From: Pristionchus mayeri
Taxonomy: Eukaryota > Nematoda > Chromadorea > Rhabditida > Neodiplogasteridae
Assembly (NCBI GenBank): GCA_036245805.1
Contig: BTRK01000006.1
Location: forward strand, 21,670,365-21,734,364
DNA: 64,000 nucleotides
Direction: 5' to 3'
Both the position numbers and the translations under genes were made by a program. The first letter of the stretch is position 1; each line of letters opens with the position of its first letter. Below the pieces are notes generated by a model. It had not been told where the DNA came from. It made no database searches and saw nothing but the letters and a program-made list of their open reading frames with translations. Shown piece by piece: positions 1 through 10,005 of this stretch.

Positions 1-323
1 TCGATGCAGCTTTCCTCCTTGGAGCATATTTCGCCCAGTCTCCTCTTGCACTGGTGGCCACACTTGAGGAAGATGGGGCACTTATCAGGGCAACGAGGAG
101 TCCGCTTCACAGTAGGACCAGATTGATTGGCCCTGCAACAGTGGGAATTGATCAAGCATTCGGTACACTGGCGATTGCGATGTGGAAGATCCCAGCTTCA
201 ATGCCTTTATTTTACGGATATTTCAAAGGACATGTTACCAGTATTTTGCATCGAGAGTAAAAATGCGGCAGCTCACCTTCTCTTAGAGCCATCCCGAACT
301 GATCTCTTCTCAAATAGTTTCAT
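1..323 (-). CDS. Partial Cys/His-rich zinc-finger protein, possibly NFX1-type
   Basis: Two minus-strand exons (277-323 and 1-195) join in phase and run off the left edge. The first begins with ATG directly after a CTTGCAG acceptor, which would suit a trans-spliced start, and the next donor is GTGAGC. The second exon is very rich in paired cysteines (CTEC, HCC, CPDKC, CGHQCKRR, EIC, ESC). The Cys-x3-Cys ... CGH-x-C pattern resembles the NFX1-type zinc fingers of NFX1 and ZNFX1. That family link is inference from a short fragment; other metal-binding Cys-rich folds are possible. No catalytic domain is visible because the gene continues outside the window. Confidence 0.55.
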
Positions 324-905
324 CTGCAAGAATGTATTGCAAGAATGATCAATAAGGACTTTATTACCCTGGGTATAGAAAGGGAGAAGGAAGTGGAGGA
401 GGACCACTGAAAAGCAAGAGGGAGAGGAGACGAAGTGAATGAGAAATGACCCAGTATCTAGAATATTCTTAATCAAATAACACATTTCATTATCAAACAT
501 ACAAAGAACAGTTCTAACAGTGGAATAAGTGAATAAGTGAGAGTTCAAATCCATTTAGAACACCAACGAAACGTGTCTTCACTGTGCGATGGATAATCAT
601 CGTTGAATTCAATAGCTGTATTAGATCTACATCTTTATTCGAACCCATACAATAATCGGATAATAAGCAATGAACGTGACAATGACTATTCACTCGGGTA
701 TCGTAGTTCATTTATTGTTCTCACTGCCGAGCACACAATCGTCGTCGTTGCTGAAATCGGCAGAACTTAATCCTTCCCTCGAATCTTTCCTTTATGTTTG
801 GAGATTTATGTTAGAGACAGCAAGAGGCAAGAAGAGTGTCAAACTCGAATTCGAAAGGTGAAGGAAGGAAAAGAGAAGGGAGTGGTAACTGGCCTCTTCC
901 TCACA
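324..905. other. Intergenic stretch, no gene seen
   Basis: Between the minus-strand zinc-finger fragment and the plus-strand remnant I see no exon with convincing codon content or splice sites. It may hold the divergent promoters of both neighbours. No RNA gene was recognised. Confidence 0.4.
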
Positions 906-1819
906 TGGCAGACGATGCATCGAGGAGTCTGGACAGGGAGAAGGAAGAGAGGCACTTGGAAGCACTTGAGCAGCACTTCGTGTCCACAGACGGGATGAGT
1001 GAGATGGACGACCTGAAGGCGAATCTACATACAATGGACAAGGAGATCACTTACTTTGCTGCAGTCGACCCTCCTTATGCACGCATCTCCATATCTCTTG
1101 GTGCACTTGTGTCCACACGAGAGCACCCTCTCGCACTGTCGATGGCGGTATTTGGGAGGGGGACGCGCCTTATCACTGCAAGATTGAGAACCATCTCTCA
1201 CTCAATACGCATCTCGTTCTTTGTCTGTCACGTATTGCATAATTTTATTAATTTCGATTCGAGGGAGCTTTCCGCTTTCTGTACTTGTGACCTCGTGATT
1301 AGCCACCTCGAGTTCACATTCCTGTTTTCGCCGCTTCTCTCAAGTTTGAGAAAGAGTTCCGATGATTGAGAAGCAGCTGCACAAACATTGGAAAGGCGCG
1401 AAATGCAGCAGACAAAAGCAGTGGTTTTTAGAACACAAAATTACTGACTGATCTGCGTTGATTTTGATTGAAATTCCTTGGTAGAGCCTGAAAAAAAATT
1501 ATAAGCGAAATATCGAAACGGAGTAACTCACCATTACGACGACAATGACTGTTTATAATTTCCCACTGAACGAATTGTAAAACATAACATTTTTTCCATC
1601 TCACCACTCTTCTAATGCACAGCAGACACTCAAAGGGAAAAGAAGGCAAAGGAACCTCAGAAAAAAAAGAGAATTAAGGGGAAGCAGGAGGGGATAACTC
1701 AAGTACAAGTTAACGGACAGGTTGTCGTGCAGGTCAATCCCTTTTGCCACGAGAAAGATTGCGAATATGATACGAATCAGCACTGGAAATTGGCAAGCCA
1801 TGCGAGGGACGGAGAACTA
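906..1819 (+). pseudogene. Possible gene remnant cut by the palindrome boundary
   Basis: A plus-strand open stretch starts with MADDASRSLDREKEERHLEA at 906 and runs to about 1,062 as an acidic, probably helical segment. A second open stretch (about 1,622-1,819) follows an AATGCACAG acceptor. It is lysine-rich and then reads NGQVVVQVNPFCHEKDCEYD followed by two histidines, a possible C2-H2 zinc site. The second segment stops making sense at 1,819, exactly where sequence shared with the right arm (24,171) begins. I therefore read it as an exon truncated by the rearrangement. The link between the two segments is not proven, since the donor at the end of the first is unclear. The protein is not recognised. 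Confidence 0.35.
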
Positions 1820-2007
1820 CAAGCGACTCCGACTTCAAGAGATTGTTCGTCTATCTGCTTTTCCATCCTCCCAATCCCCTCTCTATCTCCATCTAGAAGG
1901 ATTTCCCAATTCTCACTCTTCCATTTTATTTTTTTTAAATCCACGTTGATCGCCCCTATTTTTCGTATCCAAGTTCCTCCCATCTCAAGTCCCCATTTTT
2001 TTGTTAA

Positions 2008-2013
2008 ATTGAA
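2008..2013. repeat. Target-site duplication, left
   Basis: ATTGAA lies immediately left of the element and again at 10,006-10,011. The intact site in the right arm (reverse strand, near 23,980) contains it once. A 5-bp reading (TTGAA) lets the LTR begin with TG, the usual form. Confidence 0.85.
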
Positions 2014-2716
2014 TATGCGAACTAGCGAGCCCACGATACTCAATCCGGAGTACTGTAGATACAGTAACCGATTAGAGCAGGGACAAGCTTAGGACGCTTG
2101 GTGGAAGAAGACTGACTGTGACCCTAGGTGTGTCTGTGCCCAGGATACTGTAGACTGATGCACTGTGAATGGGACCGTAGATAAATCAATAATTTATTAC
2201 TACAGTAAGACAGGGAGAAGGGAAGAAGGGAAAGGGGTACGGTAGGATGGGAGACTGGGTGAGATCCAAGGTGAGGATCAGTGAGGATGACTGAGATCCA
2301 AGTGTGGATCGAATGGGGGAGGACTGTGGTCCTTGGCTGGAGTGAGATCCTAGTGAGGATCGGATGGGGGTGAACGTGACGGTCCAAGACTGGATGATAT
2401 CCAAGTGTGGATCAGACTGAGTGACTCGTGAGGCGCACGAGGAGAGGTTCAGTGTAACTGTCTCGAGAGAGGGAGAGGAGGGGTTTATATAGGCAGTCTA
2501 GCCGACGTGTCCTAACCCATGTAAATGGAGAGAGAGGGGAGAGAGGGTGAGAGACAACGGAATTGGATTAACATGCTAATTGAGTTGGGCTGCACTCATC
2601 AACAGAGACAAGAGTGAGTCTAAATATGATAATGGAGTTGCAGTGAATGCACTTTGATTGATGGGAATGGGATGAAGTGATGAAAGAAAAGGGGTAGTGA
2701 CGTGTGAGTCGCTACA
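2014..2716 (-). repeat. BEL/Pao 3' LTR
   Basis: This 703-bp LTR recurs at 8,499-9,201 with an offset of 6,485. On the minus strand it begins TGTAGCGACTCACACG, directly after a purine-rich tract (CCCAGGGCGGGA, 2,717-2,730 region) that can serve as the polypurine tract. It carries a TATA box (TATATAAAC, near 2,486-2,496) and a downstream AATAAA signal (near 2,194-2,199), so promoter and polyadenylation functions are in the expected order. Confidence 0.9.
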
Positions 2717-2945
2717 ATCCCGCCCTGGGGAAGAAATGGAATTGGAGGTGTAGAATTGATGTGAATTGGTGTGAATGATATGAACGATTCAGGTTGTAGG
2801 AGAAAAGATGATGCTAAGGGGATACAATAACAAGGGGTGGGGTCACAATAATAACAATAAAAACGGATCCTGTCGACTCCGGAAGATTTGTAGACGGCGA
2901 CGACGCGTTGCAAATACACATTGACAGGGGGAAATGTCCTCCCGC

Positions 2946-3249
2946 CTAACGAGGGGTGACTGATTTCGATCTGGTCGTCATTGCGTGTGGAGTGGGACGA
3001 TCTGTGAGATCGATGTTCGAATTGTGAGATGACTCGAAATTTGATTCGAGCTCAAGTGGGATGAGGAGATTGATAGGCCTTTGAATGGTTCGGCCAGAAT
3101 GTGACTTGAGGGTGGCCTCTGATCCAGACACTGAGATGATCTTTCCCATGTGCCAAGATGAACGGGTCGTGTTGCCTGATTCGTCAATGATGAGAACTAT
3201 GGCACCTTGTTTAGGAATGATTTGTGACGAGCGATAAACATGGAGTGAA
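2946..3249 (-). pseudogene. Frameshifted C-terminal tail of BEL/Pao pol
   Basis: Past the pol stop, the next frame continues the DUF5641-like integrase tail to a stop at 2,946 (segments include SSWHMGKIIS and RPINLLIPLE). The same break is present in the second copy (9,735 equivalent). It therefore predates the tandem arrangement, or is a consistent base-calling error at the A5G2 run. Confidence 0.75.
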
Positions 3250-6200
3250 TCAGGGTCCTTTTTCGAATCCCTGAGTGTGCCATTTGGACCAGAATGAGTT
3301 GACTAGATTGATTGTGCGAGTCAATTGGCAAATGGCGGCTGTTCTGCTCATGTTCTCTTCGCCTGGTGGAAGATACTCTTTGTCATCGTGATGACTGGCA
3401 GTTTCGATGTTCATGGCAAGAGTCGACTGAGGCATGATCAAGTCAATTGGTCTGATGACTGGATTCGAGAAGGATTTGACCTCGTCTGATGACACATATG
3501 TGAGTGGTCTCGTGTTGAGAACAGCTTCGATCTCTGATGTGATGGTGGAAAATTCAGTGAATGAAAGCTTGCGTCTTCCGATGGTTCGGGACAAACAATC
3601 TTTGAAGACTTTGATTAGTCGTTCATAGACAGCGCCCTTCCAAGGAGTGTGGCTGGTTGTGAATTTCCACTGAACGGGTTTGTGTTGGAAGAGTGTGTTC
3701 AGACTGTGTTCGCTATCGAAACCGTCAAGCAGTGACTTGGACAGTTTGAGTGTCGTAGCTTGATCAGAGAGAACAGCAGTGGGTGTTCCTCTTCTAGATG
3801 TGAATCTACGGAATGCATTGATGAATGCAGATGGTAGCAGTGAATCAGTGACTTCGATATGAGAAAGTCTGGAACTGAGACATGTGAAGATGACAGCATA
3901 CATCTTGGCATTATCATGTGCATTGAATGGACCAATAAAGTCAATTCCAGTGGATTGAAATGGTCTCGAGATGGTGACTCGATCGGTTGGAAGTGGGGGA
4001 GTGGATGTGTATGCATATGGCAGATTGTTTGTCTTTCTGCATGGAATGCATGAGCGTACTTCTGATTTCACCACTTGACGACTTCGTGGTATCCAATAGT
4101 GATTCTTCAATTGATTGAGTACATTCTCGGTGCCTGCATGGAACATGGTCACATGAGTGTGAGAGATAATGAGACGAGCAAGTGTCGAATCCTTGTTGGT
4201 GGGAATGAGGATGGGTGACTTTGTCTCTGCCGGAATGTCGGCATGATCAAGTCTGGAATTGGCTCGCCAGATCTCTGTCTCATCTTGAGAAATGATGTTG
4301 TTCTTGATCCAAACATCGTGAGTGTGGATATGACATGATTGGTGGTTGCGAATGAGAGTTTGCAGTGCTCGAGATCGTTCGAGTGCAGTGAGCAGTCGAG
4401 TGTTCATAATTGGGAATTGAGTGTACTTCTCTTTGAGTGAGCTGTTGGAAGACTTTGTCAGTGATCTCTGAATGAATCTCAAAACAAAACCAGTGATATT
4501 GACGGCTTTGTTGAGTGTAGAGCATCTCTTGAGATTAATCAGTGGTGACTGAATAGGCTCGGCAATTTGTGCGTATGGAGGATGAGCAGTGGGCGGAATT
4601 GGATCATCGGGCCATTTTCCAGGTGGATCTTTCATCCAAGGTGCACCTTGCCACCACATGTGATTGGGGTCATTCATATCGATGGAAGTGAGGCCTCTCG
4701 TGATGTGATCGGCTGGATTTGAATGAGACTGCACGTACTTGGGATTGTGATAGGTGACTTTGTGAATGGAAGACAATGTGCTGGCCATTTCGTGAATTGA
4801 TTTGACTCTGTTTGCGACAAATATGCCGTTGTTTTTCTTGTTGGAATCTTGCAGACACCAAAAGAGAGTGATTGCAGAATCGGAGAATGTGTGAGTATGG
4901 ATCGAATTATTGGGGAATTCTTTCCTGATTGTGTCAACTACGAATTTGAGCAGTGTATGAGCCATGACGAGTGCATTGAGTTCAAGCTTGGGGATCGTTG
5001 CCTTTGATTTGGCAGGGGCGAGTCTGGTTCTGGACATGAGAAGGGTGGTCTTCTCGGGTGTCCAGAGGTAAATGGCAGTGCCCATTGCTAGCTTCGATGC
5101 ATCAGCAAAGGCTACGAGGTGAATCTCATTGACAGTGGACATTCCAGTGAATCTGGGAATGGTGAGATTGAATGACTCAATGTCTGTGAGGAGTTCGTGA
5201 AATTGAGTCTGTATACCTTGATCTACTGATTGATCCCATTTGAGATCTTCACTCCACAACTGCTGTACGAGTGATTTCGCAGGAAGTGTGAGTGGTTGGA
5301 GTAATCCCATGGGGTCGTAGATCGAAGCAGTTGTGCTGTGCATGGTCCTCTTCGTCTCAGATGTGTGTCTGGTGAGTGATGGAATGCGAATCGAGAGATC
5401 GTCAGAGTCTGGATTCCACACGATTCCCAGAAGTTTCTGGTCACCGAGAGGGGCTCTTTCTGATTCATCAATCGACTGAATGAATGTCTTGTTATTCGAT
5501 GCATAATCTCGCAAATTCATGTGCATGTGCTGGAACAGTGATTTCGAGACCGAATACATCTCGTTGGATGGATTGTCAGTGTTGATGATCACATTATCGA
5601 CATAGACATTGTTGATCAATTGAGTGATGAGGTGACTGTTCTCTGCGTTTGACGCACCTTTGAGATGAGTCTCGATGACTTTCGATAGAATGTATGGTGA
5701 CTGATTGATTCCAAAGGGAGTTACAGTGAATCGATAAGTGATGAGATTATCCTTGGAGACTGGTTTGTGAATATCTCTGATCCAGAGGAATCTGAGGAAG
5801 TCTCTCTGTGAAGGATGCACTTGAACTTGTAGGAATACTTTTTCAACGTCAGCGACGATGAGAGTCTTCCTTGATCGAGCTCTGATGAGCAGAGATGGAA
5901 TGTGTTCGAGGGTGCATGGACCCTGTGCAATGACATCATTGAGGCATGGTTTTCCTTTCATCTTCGCACTAGCATCGTAGACTATGCGAAGTGGAGTAGT
6001 GGGTTTATCTGGACGGAGGACTGACTGGTGAGCCAGGTAGTGGGACTGGTGATCGATTGGAATGGATGACTCAACCTCTTCGATCATTCCGGAAGTGAGC
6101 TGGTCGTTGATGATTGAATTGTAAAACTCGATGTGATCAATGTTCTTTGAGAGTGATTGAACGTTGCTTTTGAGGCGACTATATGCAAGTTCGAAGTTGG

Positions 6201-7917
6201 TGGGAAGATCAGTGACTTGTGGTTTGAGATAGTACTGTACTTGATACTGATTGTCGATGACTTGAACAGTTTCGTGAAAGTGTTGGTCCACTTTGTGATT
6301 GATTTCGAGTCTTGCTTCGGTCTCAGTGGTACCGTACTCTCTGGCTGTCTCATCCAAGGAGAAGAATTGTTCAACTCTTTTCTCGAATGGAGCGTCAGTG
6401 ATAAGACTAGTCAGAATGGACTCAACAGGGGTGGAATGAACCATGAGTTTTGACTTCCCAGTGATCATTGGCCCAAGGATCGATTGAGTGAGTCTGTATC
6501 CACTGGGCAGATTCGTGATTTTAGAATCGACGAGTAGATCTTGTGTATCCGTGATGGAAATGAGTAGATCTGGAGTAACGATGGAACTCTGAGTGAAGTG
6601 AGGAACATCACCACAGTGCGCTTTTACGACTGTGTAGTCTTCAGCAGAGAGTGGTTGAAGATGCATAGATCGAGTGATGACTGAATCCATAACGAGTGCT
6701 TGAATGGAATGGAGTCCTTTGGTGGTAACGACATTCACAGTGACCACATCGTGCACATTTCCTCCTGTGAATTCTCCTCCAATTCCACTGATAGTCATTG
6801 ATTGAGTGCCGTGAGGCTTCAGACTCAGTTCCTCAACGAGTGAACGAGATATCACCGAAACCATTCCTCCCGTATCGAGGAAGACATGTCTGGTGGCTGT
6901 TCTATTCGTCATCGGGTTCTGGAGTGATACACTTGCTGTGTAGAGTCTTGCGACACCATTGGCTGGCTGATCGGAGGTCACTGCGGCATTGACGCCTGAC
7001 TGAGTTGGTCTAGTGGAATGGGAATCACAGAGTGTGTTGTGATGAGGTTTGGTGCACTGTTTGCATTTCCGATCGCATTGAGTGAATGTGTGATGAGGTG
7101 AGAGGCACTTGAAGCAGAGTTTCTTCTCTCTGAGGATTGATTTCCTATCTGAGATGGATGTGATCGTAGGGCAATAAGAGTACTTATGTTTGCCACAGTA
7201 AACACAAGAAATGCCATTGGATGACTTTGGTGGGTTTGTGAATGAGGGTTTGGTGAAAGTGCTGTCAGTGAACTTCTCTTTCTGTCTCTGATGAGAGTGA
7301 TTCTCGTTATGATTGATGGAACGGAAAGTGGACTCGAGATTTCTGATCTCTATTTGTTCCCGGATATCTGATTCGATGGATTTCAGTGCTTCCATCATTG
7401 TGGATGGCTCGAGAGTGTACATCCTTTTGATGTGGGTCGAATGGATGGTACCAGCAATTTGATGAATTGCGATAAAATTATCGACAACTGACTTGTCCGA
7501 GATTTGAATGACTTTGTTGATGAACTGCTGAGTGCATTCCAGTTGGTCTTCGAGGGAGTGTGACTTGGGTTTGATGGAATGCAACTGATTGATCAGGGTG
7601 GTATTTGATCTCTTGCTCCGACCATAGTTTTCCTTCAATCGAGTGATGGTGTCATCAAGATACTCTCCTCCGATCGGGATCCCCTCAACTGTTTTGAGTG
7701 CGGGTCCTCTGAGTGCATTGCGGAGGTAGACGAGTTTCTCAACTTTGGACAAGTGAGTCCTTGAGTCGATGATACTTGTGTACTGACTGTAGAATGATTC
7801 CCAGTCAGTTGATTCGCCATTGAAAGGAATGAGTGATATGGTGGGAAGTGGAGCGAGATTTGTCTCGAATCTGAGTATGCTGATCGTGATTGTGATTGAT
7901 GGAATGATCTGAGGCAT
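3250..7917 (-). CDS. pol: BEL/Pao Gag-Pol polyprotein (capsid, protease, RT, RNase H, integrase)
   Basis: A 1,555-residue frame. In order: a DUF1759-like Gag domain (about 25-160, FNGESTDWESF), Cys/His knuckles (from about 238, CVYCGK), a retropepsin-type protease with DTG at 348-350, reverse transcriptase with YVDN at 772-775 in place of the textbook YVDD, a Peptidase_A17/RNase H region (about 830-1,000, FADASK), an HHCC zinc domain (about 1,230-1,280), and an integrase core with D1326, D1385 and E1432. The last part matches the start of the DUF5641 integrase tail. The frame stops at 3,250, about 100 residues before the expected end, because of a one-base shift in a GAAAAAGG run. Apart from that shift and the gag/pol offset the element looks coding-competent and young. 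Confidence 0.93.
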   Translation of the reverse strand: MPQIIPSITITISILRFETNLAPLPTISLIPFNGESTDWESFYSQYTSIIDSRTHLSKVEKLVYLRNALRGPALKTVEGIPIGGEYLDDTITRLKENYGRSKRSNTTLINQLHSIKPKSHSLEDQLECTQQFINKVIQISDKSVVDNFIAIHQIAGTIHSTHIKRMYTLEPSTMMEALKSIESDIREQIEIRNLESTFRSINHNENHSHQRQKEKFTDSTFTKPSFTNPPKSSNGISCVYCGKHKYSYCPTITSISDRKSILREKKLCFKCLSPHHTFTQCDRKCKQCTKPHHNTLCDSHSTRPTQSGVNAAVTSDQPANGVARLYTASVSLQNPMTNRTATRHVFLDTGGMVSVISRSLVEELSLKPHGTQSMTISGIGGEFTGGNVHDVVTVNVVTTKGLHSIQALVMDSVITRSMHLQPLSAEDYTVVKAHCGDVPHFTQSSIVTPDLLISITDTQDLLVDSKITNLPSGYRLTQSILGPMITGKSKLMVHSTPVESILTSLITDAPFEKRVEQFFSLDETAREYGTTETEARLEINHKVDQHFHETVQVIDNQYQVQYYLKPQVTDLPTNFELAYSRLKSNVQSLSKNIDHIEFYNSIINDQLTSGMIEEVESSIPIDHQSHYLAHQSVLRPDKPTTPLRIVYDASAKMKGKPCLNDVIAQGPCTLEHIPSLLIRARSRKTLIVADVEKVFLQVQVHPSQRDFLRFLWIRDIHKPVSKDNLITYRFTVTPFGINQSPYILSKVIETHLKGASNAENSHLITQLINNVYVDNVIINTDNPSNEMYSVSKSLFQHMHMNLRDYASNNKTFIQSIDESERAPLGDQKLLGIVWNPDSDDLSIRIPSLTRHTSETKRTMHSTTASIYDPMGLLQPLTLPAKSLVQQLWSEDLKWDQSVDQGIQTQFHELLTDIESFNLTIPRFTGMSTVNEIHLVAFADASKLAMGTAIYLWTPEKTTLLMSRTRLAPAKSKATIPKLELNALVMAHTLLKFVVDTIRKEFPNNSIHTHTFSDSAITLFWCLQDSNKKNNGIFVANRVKSIHEMASTLSSIHKVTYHNPKYVQSHSNPADHITRGLTSIDMNDPNHMWWQGAPWMKDPPGKWPDDPIPPTAHPPYAQIAEPIQSPLINLKRCSTLNKAVNITGFVLRFIQRSLTKSSNSSLKEKYTQFPIMNTRLLTALERSRALQTLIRNHQSCHIHTHDVWIKNNIISQDETEIWRANSRLDHADIPAETKSPILIPTNKDSTLARLIISHTHVTMFHAGTENVLNQLKNHYWIPRSRQVVKSEVRSCIPCRKTNNLPYAYTSTPPLPTDRVTISRPFQSTGIDFIGPFNAHDNAKMYAVIFTCLSSRLSHIEVTDSLLPSAFINAFRRFTSRRGTPTAVLSDQATTLKLSKSLLDGFDSEHSLNTLFQHKPVQWKFTTSHTPWKGAVYERLIKVFKDCLSRTIGRRKLSFTEFSTITSEIEAVLNTRPLTYVSSDEVKSFSNPVIRPIDLIMPQSTLAMNIETASHHDDKEYLPPGEENMSRTAAICQLTRTINLVNSFWSKWHTQGFEKGP

Positions 7918-8410
7918 TAGAGGACTGTGAGTTGCCAGTGGGCTGAGTAAGAGACTGTTGAATGGTCTCTTTCTTTGCGTTGAGTTCTGTCATATCATGG
8001 ATGTGAGCAAGAGATTTGGACAGAGTTTTGTCGACTAGTGACTCAATCAAAGGGAGAAAAGAGTCCTTGAGTGACACCTCGTCATAGTCGAGTCCCTCGT
8101 CGTCCTCATCCCTCATCTGGCTGAAGAGCGTCTCCTCTTTCTGCTTGGTCTCGGCTCTTTCGGTGGTGTCCGAGATCATGTTGTCGACTCGACGACGGAG
8201 TTTGTTGACGGCGTCTGTGTAGGCTCCGATTGTGAGCTGGAGATCATTGATCGCCTTGTAGAGAGTGACTCTCATGCTCTCGTATTCTGTGAGTGAATTG
8301 ATGGAAAGGCACGAGTTGATGATTGAGTGGATGTCGTTTTTGGTGGATTTGATCTTTGCATGAGTGGTCCGAATACGTGTGTAAGCGGATGCAAAGTGAC
8401 TGTCAGTCAT
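7805..8410 (-). CDS. BEL/Pao N-terminal gag region (ORF 1)
   Basis: This 201-residue frame starts about 90 bases after the primer-binding site and is the first long frame of the element. It is hydrophilic, with predicted helical stretches, an acidic patch (DEDDEGLDYDE) and a Gln/Ser/His-rich end. It probably forms the N-terminal capsid-associated part of Gag. It ends inside the overlapping pol frame: the pol frame is open from about 7,989 and the two frames overlap for about 185 bases. BEL/Pao elements often encode Gag-Pol as one frame, so the offset is either a programmed frameshift or a disabling indel. I saw no obvious slippery heptamer in the overlap. Confidence 0.8.
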   Translation of the reverse strand: MTDSHFASAYTRIRTTHAKIKSTKNDIHSIINSCLSINSLTEYESMRVTLYKAINDLQLTIGAYTDAVNKLRRRVDNMISDTTERAETKQKEETLFSQMRDEDDEGLDYDEVSLKDSFLPLIESLVDKTLSKSLAHIHDMTELNAKKETIQQSLTQPTGNSQSSNASDHSINHNHDQHTQIRDKSRSTSHHITHSFQWRIN

Positions 8411-8480
8411 GATTGATGAAGACTGTGATCAGTGATTGTGTTCCTGCCACGCGGGACTCTGGTGATGAACTGGGTACGGT

Positions 8481-8498
8481 AGTGACCGATATGCACCA
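8481..8498 (-). other. Candidate primer-binding site
   Basis: Immediately downstream of the LTR on the minus strand the sequence is TGGTGCATATCGGTC. TGG is the usual complement of a tRNA CCA end, and TGGTGCAT would pair with the last eight bases of a tRNA ending ATGCACCA, as many glycine tRNAs do. The tRNA identity is inference. Confidence 0.5.
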
Positions 8499-9201
8499 TA
8501 TGCGAACTAGCGAGCCCACGATACTCAATCCGGAGTACTGTAGATACAGTAACCGATTAGAGCAGGGACAAGCTTAGGACGCTTGGTGGAAGAAGACTGA
8601 CTGTGACCCTAGGTGTGTCTGTGCCCAGGATACTGTAGACTGATGCACTGTGAATGGGACCGTAGATAAATCAATAATTTATTACTACAGTAAGACAGGG
8701 AGAAGGGAAGAAGGGAAAGGGGTACGGTAGGATGGGAGACTGGGTGAGATCCAAGGTGAGGATCAGTGAGGATGACTGAGATCCAAGTGTGGATCGAATG
8801 GGGGAGGACTGTGGTCCTTGGCTGGAGTGAGATCCTAGTGAGGATCGGATGGGGGTGAACGTGACGGTCCAAGACTGGATGATATCCAAGTGTGGATCAG
8901 ACTGAGTGACTCGTGAGGCGCACGAGGAGAGGTTCAGTGTAACTGTCTCGAGAGAGGGAGAGGAGGGGTTTATATAGGCAGTCTAGCCGACGTGTCCTAA
9001 CCCATGTAAATGGAGAGAGAGGGGAGAGAGGGTGAGAGACAACGGAATTGGATTAACATGCTAATTGAGTTGGGCTGCACTCATCAACAGAGACAAGAGT
9101 GAGTCTAAATATGATAATGGAGTTGCAGTGAATGCACTTTGATTGATGGGAATGGGATGAAGTGATGAAAGAAAAGGGGTAGTGACGTGTGAGTCGCTAC
9201 A
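8499..9201 (-). repeat. BEL/Pao internal LTR (serves as 5' LTR of the full unit)
   Basis: Identical by eye to 2,014-2,716. It lies between the partial pol end (9,202-9,993) and the gag start (8,410), so it is at once the 3' LTR of the partial outer copy and the 5' LTR of the complete inner copy. That is the layout expected of two elements sharing an LTR. Confidence 0.9.
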
Positions 9202-9993
9202 ATCCCGCCCTGGGGAAGAAATGGAATTGGAGGTGTAGAATTGATGTGAATTGGTGTGAATGATATGAACGATTCAGGTTGTAGGAGAAAAGATGATGCT
9301 AAGGGGATACAATAACAAGGGGTGGGGTCACAATAATAACAATAAAAACGGATCCTGTCGACTCCGGAAGATTTGTAGACGGCGACGACGCGTTGCAAAT
9401 ACACATTGACAGGGGGAAATGTCCTCCCGCCTAACGAGGGGTGACTGATTTCGATCTGGTCGTCATTGCGTGTGGAGTGGGACGATCTGTGAGATCGATG
9501 TTCGAATTGTGAGATGACTCGAAATTTGATTCGAGCTCAAGTGGGATGAGGAGATTGATAGGCCTTTGAATGGTTCGGCCAGAATGTGACTTGAGGGTGG
9601 CCTCTGATCCAGACACTGAGATGATCTTTCCCATGTGCCAAGATGAACGGGTCGTGTTGCCTGATTCGTCAATGATGAGAACTATGGCACCTTGTTTAGG
9701 AATGATTTGTGACGAGCGATAAACATGGAGTGAATCAGGGTCCTTTTTCGAATCCCTGAGTGTGCCATTTGGACCAGAATGAGTTGACTAGATTGATTGT
9801 GCGAGTCAATTGGCAAATGGCGGCTGTTCTGCTCATGTTCTCTTCGCCTGGTGGAAGATACTCTTTGTCATCGTGATGACTGGCAGTTTCGATGTTCATG
9901 GCAAGAGTCGACTGAGGCATGATCAAGTCAATTGGTCTGATGACTGGATTCGAGAAGGATTTGACCTCGTCTGATGACACATATGTGAGTGGT
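9202..9993 (-). pseudogene. Duplicated 3' end of BEL/Pao pol (outer partial copy)
   Basis: This repeats 2,717-3,508 without visible change and contains the last 80-odd codons of pol, the same frameshift and the tail. Its right end stops inside pol and joins a residual LTR end at about 9,993 with 2 bases (GT) of shared sequence, the mark of an end-joining deletion. Confidence 0.85.
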
Positions 9994-10005
9994 GTGAGTC
10001 GCTAC

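Noticed and set aside
2124..2919. Small open frames in the LTRs
   Set aside because: They are repeated exactly in both LTRs and fall on LTR sequence with promoter and polyadenylation signals; there is no evidence of coding use.
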